This document shows positions 56,185 to 64,000 of a stretch of 64,000 bases of DNA, piece after piece (positions within the stretch are counted from its first letter, which is position 1; each line of letters opens with the position of its first letter). The stretch lies in the NCBI RefSeq assembly GCF_037126465.1, contig NW_026999355.1, positions 1,426,001 through 1,490,000 on the forward strand. The letters are read 5' to 3'. The notes under the pieces were generated by a model. It had not been told where the DNA came from. It did not search any database and was given only the letters and a program-made list of their open reading frames with translations. Origin of the DNA: Ornithodoros turicata. Lineage: Eukaryota > Arthropoda > Arachnida > Ixodida > Argasidae. The position numbers and the translations under genes are program-made.

Positions 56185-56189
56185 TTAAG

Positions 56190-57090
56190 CCACGACTTCA
56201 CCAGTTTGCCGAGCATGTGACTTCATGGCCAACATTTATTTATTTGTTTTATTTAATATAATAAATATTTGATCAACATAAATGCTATGGTTCTTAACCA
56301 GAAATAAGCCTGGTTTTGTTCTATGTAGTTCAACTACAAGAGGTGATTTTCCTTTTAACGGTGTGAGGCAATTCACATACGCACACACACACACACAAAT
56401 AAGATTTAAAAAATATTCATAGATGATGTCCTGTTCTCATGTTCTGGCTTATATAGTGGGTCGACTAATTTCTCCTCTTACTTTCCCTTGTGCACGAAAA
56501 ATAGTTGTCTGAGATGCGTGCGTGTGTGTAACGTATGTGGAATATGCATGGCCAAATATGACATGCAGAAACGATGGAAATTGATGTTCTGAGGCTGGAA
56601 CAGAGTAGAGAACACATGTAGAGACCGCTAATAATTGTACATATGTTTACTTGGAGTAGGATGTACGTCATGAGAGCACAATAGGGACATATGCAAAGCA
56701 ATATTCCAATCTATCAAACTTGACAATTCATCTGACAGTTGTGACATAATTCGCCATAAGTTCAGTGATTTTACAAGGGAGTCAAATCAGGAACACTGAT
56801 ATCACATTAGGTCTGTCCTCTCAGGCTCTGCATCAGTGGTGCATGAACGAGCGGCAAATGTCCGATTCTAAAGTGGCAGATATGAGCGACTGCGTATTAA
56901 TTCTGAATAATCGAAAATGTTAAACTTTACTCGTTAAGATTTAGGCTGGTCCGATAGTAGCTTCAACTACAGAATACTATTTCAGGCGCTTCTTAGTGTT
57001 CAGTTACAGCGATTCATGAATACGCACGTTTTTGTTGTTTTATTCCTCTCTGCTAGCACAGCTTGACGCAGCAGTGCAGTGGCACCTTGA
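56190..57090. other. No recognised gene
   Basis: AT-rich with a CA run near 56382; nothing supported. Confidence 0.4.
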
Positions 57091-57125
57091 TCATCACTAA
57101 ATAAAGTTGTTGTGTTCTCTCTTCA

Positions 57126-57375
57126 GAGTTTCGATATACACAGCTTTCTTCACGGCAAAAAGTTGTGGTATTCAGACGATTCTTTAGTAAGCAGAACAGA
57201 AAGCTTGCAGTGTCGTTCATACAAGGCTGCCGGCTGTTGCCTTGCTATACAACAAACTTTTGCTAACGCAGTGGTAGATGAAGTACTTGAACATAGAAGG
57301 ACAAAACAGAAGCCCTCCTCAACTGCCACTATTCAATCAAACTTACACACGGGCAACGCAAACCGCGTACACTGA
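57126..57375 (+). other. Candidate 3'-terminal exon
   Basis: A pyrimidine tract and acceptor (TTCTCTCTTCAG) end at 57126. The open frame continues to TGA at 57373 with a protein-like composition (SFLHGKKLWYSDDSLVSR, then CCLAIQQTFANAVVDEVLEH). Not recognised; there is no matching upstream exon. Confidence 0.25.
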
Positions 57376-58085
57376 ATAGCGGAACCATGTTTTCCAATCA
57401 TTGCCCTGACGAAAATGGCGTGAGTGCGTTCTCGCTGACGGACAAGGGAGGGCGCTTCATTTCGCATATATCCTATTGAGTTACGTTTGACTTAGTTCAT
57501 GGGAAAGCTGTGAGGGAGTTCTCTCCCTGACATCGTTGAAATAAATACCGTAAAAGTTGTTTCTTTTTTGTTTTGTTTTTTCGCGTGGAACTATTCTTCG
57601 TGCTTTCCGCGTGAGTGAAAAAATCGCGAATTTAGTTACCCGCGAATTGGACGTACCGTTTACGGTGTTAGACACCGTGAATACGAACATTGTGCACAGT
57701 GAAGCCAGAACGTGAGAATGCAGTTTTATTGTGAGGTTGACCTCTTGAATGACCGAGGGATATCAGGTCGCGTCCTTCGCGAATTTAAGTTCCCACGAAT
57801 TGTTTTTAAACTCCAACCTACCATAAGACGCGAAAATATATTCCACGCGAAATCAAATACTTTTACAGTATGTCTTGCAGGAGCATTTGACCCAAACTAC
57901 TCTCCTGCGAGTCCTTCCGCTCGAAAGCATCATATTTCCAAAGTTCTTCATATGTTACCGTGACGGCCGGCAGCGAACCGCAGATAGGGGGAGGAGCACC
58001 TCGAGAATCTGCCCACCGGCTCGCGCGATCTTCTCGCGACATATCACCATCCTCTCCCACACATCCTTCTTACTTATTCTCTACA

Positions 58086-58655
58086 CAGGGATGACACAAA
58101 CCCGTCATTGTTGTAACTACCCTCAAGCGGGTGCTTTTGGCAAAACTGCCATCTTGTGCTGGTCGCACGTCAAACTTAATTTTGAGGTCATGTGACTTTG
58201 TTTACACGTCGTTTTGTCGCTTACCGACGTATTTCCGTCGTCATAAAGCCAAGAGATGAACGTATTTGGCTAGCGTAAACTATGCGGTGCTTCTTCCGCA
58301 TCATGGTAGTCCATTTTCCCTTAGATTAGTACATCGCATGGGCTCAGTGGGTCTTAACGCGCGGTCGTCATCACAACCTTGGAAGTCGTCAACAGTACGA
58401 GGCCTGCGCGTCTTATTGCGAGATTATCGGATAAAAATAATTACCGTGATCGAAAGACATCCAAAACGTTACCCAGAAGCAACAACAACGTTGTTTCCAA
58501 GCGGTTTGGCCGCCGATCACGAGCGCCGCCATCTTAAAGGTCACGTGTGCCTTGACGTTTGCTGTGACGTGCGACCAGGACCTGTCCAGGATGCATTGCG
58601 TTCGCCCAGCACGCTTTCGTCTACGGAGCAATACATTGGATGCCACCCCTGTGAT
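58086..58655 (-). mobile_element. hAT-like miniature element, copy 2 (empty P-element site)
   Basis: Inverted copy of the element at 24532. Ends CAGGGATGACA and TGCCACCCCTG, flanked by TCTCTACA (58078) and CCTCTACA (58656), 7 of 8 alike. At about 58098-58112 it reads CCCGTCATTGTTGTAAC, the uninterrupted counterpart of the P-element target. Confidence 0.85.
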
Positions 58656-59157
58656 CCTCTACAGTTGGACAGAAGGAAGTCACGCGCCAAGGTCGCGCCC
58701 ACATTTTCCCTCTGTATGAAGAAAGGTAGCGACAGCCTCGGATGGATGGAAAACCTCCCTCTGTCGACGCGTGCGCCTCCCCTGCAACGTTCCACGGCGC
58801 AAAAGGCGCAAAAGTAGCAGTCGACGGCCGCATCAAACCTGTGTGTTTCTACACGAAGAAAGCTTCGCCTACTGTACACCAAGGTCATCGATTTCTGTAC
58901 ATATTCGACATAAGGGGGTGCAAAATGTATGAAGCGCACTATTAAACACTCAATCATTCGGTTTTTTAGAACAAGAAATGAGCCTGAAACTGAGGTCGTG
59001 AATATTACGAGAATTTCACGAATCTGATCCTTGCCGCAGACATTAAGTGCGTAATGAGTCTTAATGTCATTCGTGCCGTGCTATATGGAGATATTTAATG
59101 GCATTCGTCTGAATGGCAGTTTCTGCGTAACGAGATCGCTCGTCTACCCAACGTTTA

Positions 59158-59186
59158 CCCCCCCCCCCCCCCCCCCCCCCCCCCCC
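59158..59186 (+). repeat. 29-base C homopolymer
   Basis: One of several long C or G runs in the window (others near 51680, 53690, 53839, 60873 and 62150); length is likely polymorphic or error-prone. Confidence 0.9.
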
Positions 59187-59515
59187 GAGATCGCCACAAT
59201 TCATTCGCCCGCGAAATGCGTACCCTGGCTGCCATTCTCTGAGCACAAGAGCAATTTAAAACTTCCACAAAGCGCACCTCGGAATTATTTCAATTGCACG
59301 AGAACCAACAGGAGAAAGAAAACAAAAAACAAAAAGGGGAATAGAAAAAGAAAGGGAAGGAAAAAGAAAAAAGGGGGAATCGAAACAAAGGAAGGGCACG
59401 GGCATTGTCCGCTGCTGTCGTCGTGCTTTCTCGAAAAAGAGAACGGCGGCATTCCTTTCAACGCAAAGTGACGTGAATGTATCGCGTCGAGAGAGATAAG
59501 CCACTTAGAAACCAA

Positions 59516-59670
59516 TCCCAAGCAGCACAATGTACTGAAAGTCGAGTGCAATAGGGGTGGACGGGTAGGTGGAAGACCTTGAAGAGACTCGTGAAACTAA
59601 AGAGCATTGATAAGACACATACCGTCCACCCCTATTGCACTCGACTTTCAGTACATTGTGCTGCTTGGGA
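59516..59670. repeat. Perfect 49-bp inverted repeat with 57-bp loop
   Basis: Arms 59516-59564 and 59622-59670 are exact reverse complements (start TCCCAAGCAGCACAATGTAC, inner end GGGGTGGACGG). The transcript would fold into a long uninterrupted hairpin. It could be a snapback element or a hairpin-RNA precursor. Confidence 0.95.
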
Positions 59671-59809
59671 AATCTAGCAGCGATTTGTGCGTGTTTAAGT
59701 TTGTTGGTTTTGAGACTGACAAGTTCGTTTTAACAAGTGTCAGAGCTTTAGATTTTTGTAGTGGCAGCTTCCATTCACCTCATAGCGTGTCAAGAAGGGT
59801 GACCAGATG

Positions 59810-60325
59810 ATCCCCCCACGGATACATATTTCGAGAAAATATCAGCCAGCAGACTAGGAAAAAACAATTAAAATGTGTGTCCTGAAATCTGCCTTCTGCC
59901 ACTGCTGTACAAATGCACTTAGGCTTCTAAGTCTGAAAGAATAATTTGCCCCCCCACCCCCGAATAATGGTCTTTTGTACTAGAAAAGCGTTATGAATAA
60001 AAAATTCACTAATCGAGAGAAAGCCTTGTGTTCAATTATTAGGATATCTAAATGGCATATAAATATCTAACGGCTGCGTGCATGCTTATACCACACTTGT
60101 GATTGCTCTTAACACTCCGTGTCAGAACAAAATTCTTTTTCGACACAGTAGCTGTCTTTTCTCGTTTCCTTTGCCGCACTGAATACAAAATAGCTTCTTG
60201 CCATTGTCGCTACGGTTCTTGAAGATCACTGAACGCTTTTAATTTAACGAATTTAATGCTTAAACTTGTAGCAAAATCAAACTAGCGCACCCTTGGTACA
60301 GCGTGGTACAGCCAGCGTGGCGCGT
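59810..60325. other. No recognised gene
   Basis: Mixed sequence without supported features. Confidence 0.4.
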
Positions 60326-60331
60326 AGGACC

Positions 60332-60566
60332 GTTGGGAGAGGTGGTGGTGGTGGTGGTGATGGAGAAAGGACTCGCCGTTGTCGGCCTCACATATGTGGG
60401 CAACGTCACGACTGACGCCCTGGGGAATGTGCGTCCTGGGCCGACTTCTAAGGGAACTGTGCCGACATATGTCTGAGAGCGTCTGAGGAAAGCCAAGGAA
60501 AAACCCCAGACAGCACAGCCGGCACCGGGATTCGAACCCGGGTACCTCCCAGTCTCGACCTCCCTA
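60332..60566 (-). repeat. tRNA-derived SINE, 5' truncated, minus strand
   Basis: On the minus strand: GACTGGGAGGTACC, B box GGGTTCGAATCCC, then a body with GTGCTGTCTGGGGTTTTTCC, AGACATATGTCGGCACAG and CGTGACGTTGCCCAC, and a (CAC)n tail. The A box is not preserved. Confidence 0.8.
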
Positions 60567-60569
60567 CCT

Positions 60570-61960
60570 CAGGAGAGGGAGGATGTAACGTGTTCAAAGT
60601 CAACGTATCACTGATCGCGTTAGAAGGAGCAAAGAGCGTCGCTGCTTTTGCCAAGATAGAGATAATTTGCACACCCTGACAACGCCACCTAGTTACAGAA
60701 GGCTGAAGAAGAAAAATGACATCAGTTTAAGAAATTGAACTACAACGAGGGTTCCGATACTGGGGCATCGGCATAATTTTGTGTCCCGATTTGTGTCAAC
60801 GGATTCTGGGCAACGGTTAGGCGGTCGTACGGGTGAGAAAAATGTCTTACCGACTTTTGGTTTCAAACGCCTCCCCCCCCCCCCCCCCCACAACCACCAC
60901 CACCACCACCCCTGAAAATATTATTCGCAATCCGAAACCGATTCAACCTCATCGTCCACGACACGTGACAAAGACGATACCTGCTTACCTATGTGAACCA
61001 CGCAAGCTATAGCAAAGAACAGCCCTCAATTTGCACTAAAACTCCTACGAAATCGCCAGGCTTCCGATCCATAAATCCACACAAAGCACTGCAAAATCCC
61101 ACTCTCAGCAGAATTTCTCTTTTTTGTCGTTTTAATCTCCATGAATACGTATGCTTGAAGGTGAGAAGAAAAAACCGAGACAGCCATTTGAGAAAGCTAG
61201 ATTGGGATGCTCCAGATCAGAACACAACCATTACTGTTATAGGAAAATTTATTGACGACAACAGGCACACTAGTACTGGCACTGTTACTGTTAATGAGTA
61301 AAAGGAAACAAGAGCAAGACGCACTAGTTCCCAGAATACTCAAGCCGAGGATGCGAAAAATGTCATTGCTTTTAGCAGCCGCTGATGTAGTATATATAAA
61401 TGCTGAACGTCATGTCTCCTCGTGCACTGCTAACCGTGGGAAATATGCCACCCCCACCCCCCTGGGGACAGCCACAAGATATTCCGTAGAACGACGAGAA
61501 TAGACGCATTCCAAGGCAAAGTCGATATTCCTGCACGGTGCGAAAGCTCAACATAATACGCGGCGAAACTTTTGCCCGATGAGCAGTGTTGTGTACGTGT
61601 GCGTTTTCTTCCACTAGAATGTTCCGCGGGGATGACAGGAAGCGCGCACTTATCGCAGTTTTGTGATAGTATGATGGATGCGCAGGTAGATACATTTGTG
61701 TACGGCTTCCTGGGCATAGCTGCAAAAAAATCTCGATCGCGTCCCGGGATTCACGTTTAGAAATTCCGAGATTGTAAAGAGGGCCGTAACAGAGATTCCG
61801 AACCATAACTACAGCGATACATGAGAGAGATGCCGCCTGTCACGCGCGTGTTCGTCTGTGTGAATGTGAGTGTGACTGGCAGCAATGTAAGAGAAGATGT
61901 ATTGCGGGTAAGTGCGTGTCCGCTTGTTTCCTTGCGTGGCTTGATACGTTGAAGAGAGGG
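60570..61960. other. No recognised gene
   Basis: Short open frames only; C run at 60873-60889 and (CAC)n repeats around 60890-60910. Confidence 0.4.
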
Positions 61961-61965
61961 TAGCT

Positions 61966-62038
61966 AGTATGGTGTAACTGGTAGCATCCCAGACCGGCAA
62001 TCAGAGGGTGTGGGTTCGGATCCCACTGCTGGTACCTT
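61966..62038 (+). tRNA. tRNA-like sequence, probably pseudogene or SINE head
   Basis: A 7-bp acceptor pairing (GCTAGTA with TGCTGGT, including G-T pairs), A box TGGTGTAACTGG and B box GGGTTCGGATCCC with a 5-bp T stem. The anticodon stem is mispaired and the loop (CCGGCAA) lacks the universal T33, so it is unlikely to be a functional tRNA. Confidence 0.35.
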
Positions 62039-62044
62039 TCATTC

Positions 62045-63110
62045 AACTGCCATATGATTCAATTCAAGCATACACCTGGGCCTTGTGAGGCTTGTGTTGC
62101 GTTTTTTCTTCCCTCATTCACTACAACGTTACCAGACTGTTCGTACCCCCCCCCCCCCCCAACTCGTGGCCCCTGACGTAGATCTTGCCGCGAAGGCCGT
62201 GTAACATTGACGCTCGTTGCCTGTCTATTTCGACACCGATTAACACTGCGCCAGCTCTATTTGCTATTCCGTCAGTCGTCACCGACGTCGATGAGCCTTT
62301 TACAACGCTCGAAGGGCGAGAGAGATAAAGGCTCCCTTATGAGGCCAGTAATGACAGGAACGATTGCAAGGCTCCCACGTCAGTCGGCCAGGTAGCAGTC
62401 ACCAGAGACCGGTGAAAATGGTGGACAAGAATACACTTCTACGAGTGGTGAAGACCATCAACGTGGACCTGGCTTGTTCCGGAATAGTACGGTGAATTTT
62501 ATTCTGATTGTGCGGGACACAGCGACGCAGAGCAATAACTTGAAGATATGCATTGTCTATCCTCGCTAATGCCTGCATCCATCGTGCCACTCAAGTTGTG
62601 TCCCTCTCTCTCTCGATATGTGTTTCATTGAGCAATCTGCTGACATGTTGCGGCATACTGCTCGGGGAAGCGTCCTCGGCCTACTCCAGAATATCGTGTC
62701 ACCCGTTTCTTATTCGCTCTCTTCCTGAAAGCCTGCAGGGGCCCGCCCCGATGAAGGTATACGCCAGTGCCGTGTTCCGTAAACTTTTGTCCCATGCTGT
62801 ACAAGCAGGGAAAACACGTGCGCACTTCGTACTTCGACGGCCCTTCAAGTCAGTTAGTGGTGGCATAGCTCCCCATATCAGAAGTGACTCTAAGCCTTAA
62901 TCCGGCCATTTCGGTGGATTACGTTAAGCGCGACCAAGCACGTGGCGATCAGCTGGCGACTACACCAAAATGTAGCTCGCAAGCTTGCTTGATAAACGGA
63001 TGGCGCTTGGATTCCCTTTTTTGGACGGTGAAACCGGCTCCACCCACGAGGTAGCAAACGATGAAAAATGACCAAACTCTGCCTATACGCGACTCTGCAC
63101 AGCCTGATTG
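62045..63110. other. No recognised gene
   Basis: Mixed sequence; the 115-codon frame at 62553-62900 lacks motifs. Confidence 0.4.
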
Positions 63111-63117
63111 ATTTTAA

Positions 63118-63300
63118 AGGAACAGTCAGGACAGTTGACTTGTTTCAGGATTATGGTTATATTCCACTAGCAGTTGCGTTTCGACTGCATAAGCGAAATC
63201 TAGTTCGACAGAACCTCGTAGTTTTGAAGAAAAGCTAGCCGCGTGATGATTGCGTCCGGTTTCGTTTTTTCAGTGACATAAGCGTAAACTGCCCACCTCG
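63118..63300. mobile_element. Possible left end of another TTAA element
   Basis: TTAA at 63114 followed by AGGAACAGTCAGGACAG, similar in layout to the other TTAA elements. No matching right end is in the window. Confidence 0.3.
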
Positions 63301-63744
63301 TCTGACGTCACAAGGACGTGCTACCGTGATAAAGGGACTCCTCGGATATATGACGAAACGTAGCGAGTTTTTTCTCGAATTAGTCACTAAATGCTAGAGA
63401 GAACAAAGAACGGAAAATCTGCTGGCATTGACGTCACGACAGTCAAGCCAGTAGCTAAAAAGTGAACAAACGGATGCGAATTTCGTTAAAATGTTTTACA
63501 CATTGTGTCTGAGCAGAAAGCACGAGACAACGTTTCTTTGCCCTGTCAAGGGCCAGGAGTGTCACTAATTTCAACGCATTCAAGTTAACGCTCCGGTTAT
63601 CCAACGAGAACCCATAACTACAAATTCGTCGCCTTTACGAAATGTCCATTAATGTCCCAGATAAAATAGGCTCACCTGATGTCAAATGTTTTTAAATGTC
63701 GCAAAGTGCCAGTGAATAAATATGTTTCACACTCTCGCCATCAG

Positions 63745-63871
63745 GGTCTCATTACAACGACAACGGCTGTGGGCCTTTTGGACCTGGCCGACATCTACGG
63801 GGCGGACGTCAAGAACGTGGCTCAATTGGTGACTACCCGGGGAGTTGGAGGACTACTGGGATCCTTTATTG
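63745..63871 (+). CDS. Internal exon of an MFS transporter (MFSD4/glucose-transporter-like)
   Basis: After an acceptor (CTCTCGCCATCAG) the exon reads GLITTTTAVGLLDLADIYGA, then VKNVAQLVTTRGVGGLLGSF and IG. It ends at GTACGC, or six bases later at the stronger GTAAGA. LLDLAxxY...V..l...R..G.LlGS is the first-transmembrane/loop pattern of the MFSD4 and Na-dependent glucose transporter 1 group, membrane carriers with 12 helices. The segment covers the end of helix 1 and the start of helix 2. Phase at both ends is compatible with a spliced host gene running to the right; no other exon lies in the window. This is the most convincing host-gene fragment here. Confidence 0.65.
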
Positions 63872-63921
63872 GTACGCGTAAGAAACACTTTCCACTGACT
63901 CGTAGACCCTGATCCCACTAC

Positions 63922-64000
63922 CAGAGTTCGAGGTAACCCGTTACAAGTAACTCGTTACTGTAACTAAGTTCCTTTTTTTGGTAACTTGTAACTTAACTCG
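63922..64000. mobile_element. Left end of a hAT-like element, cut by the window
   Basis: Starts CAGAGTTCGAGGTAACCCG and runs into GTTACAAGTAACTCGTTACT repeats, the same style as the hAT element at 49007. The right end lies outside the window. Confidence 0.4.

Noticed and set aside
61966..62038. Functional tRNA gene
   Set aside because: Mispaired anticodon stem and missing T33; kept only as tRNA-like.

Overview
The window is repeat-saturated nuclear DNA of an animal, most likely a hard tick or other chelicerate. That taxonomic call is inference. It rests on the mix of tRNA-headed SINEs, GIY-YIG Penelope-like elements, RNase-H-bearing non-LTR retrotransposons, TTAA-flanked elements and hAT miniature elements, and on an MFS-transporter exon of a type expanded in ticks. 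I see no bacterial operons, no ribosome binding sites, no rRNA and no CRISPR. Host coding sequence is very sparse: one good MFS exon at the right edge (63745-63871), a pair of inverted paralogous 47-codon first exons (44152-44293 plus, 46512-46653 minus), and a few weak exon candidates.

Layout. 0-1 kb: an unrecognised 237-codon minus-strand frame with one internal stop. 1-3.9 kb: diverged direct repeats, including three copies of a ~0.5 kb unit and a 295-bp tandem duplication. 3.9-6.2 kb: an array with about 34 CCAAT boxes, GC boxes and repeated splice-donor-like GGTAAGT units. 7.7-16.8 kb: a ~9 kb element with inverted arms of about 2 kb, themselves made of tandem subrepeats, around a Mutator-like (MULE) transposase with a FLYWCH-type N-terminus and three stops. 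16.8-20.8 kb: tandem ~0.7 kb repeats, one copy holding an internally deleted Ty3/gypsy element. 21.2-23 kb: antisense Penelope reverse-transcriptase debris and a broken gypsy RNase H/integrase. 24.5-34.2 kb: the best-resolved locus, a 9.1 kb P element with 8-bp target duplications, terminal repeats and an eight-exon THAP transposase gene. It sits inside a hAT-like miniature element and is itself broken by two later insertions: a Penelope GIY-YIG fragment with a 12-bp duplication, and a 3.6 kb TTAA element carrying a P2X7-C-terminus-like cysteine domain. 34.6-52.4 kb: nested hAT, Harbinger-like, Tc1/pogo-like and TTAA elements, SINEs and LINE 3' ends. 53.5-64 kb: more TTAA elements, a second inverted copy of the hAT-like element that preserves the empty P-element target, a 49-bp perfect hairpin, tRNA-like and SINE sequences, and the MFS exon.

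The genes do not form a pathway. What the window shows is insertion history: many elements have readable target duplications, and several have a paralogous uninterrupted copy in the same window, so the order of insertions can be worked out. All matches were made by eye. Family assignments rest on motifs, not searches.
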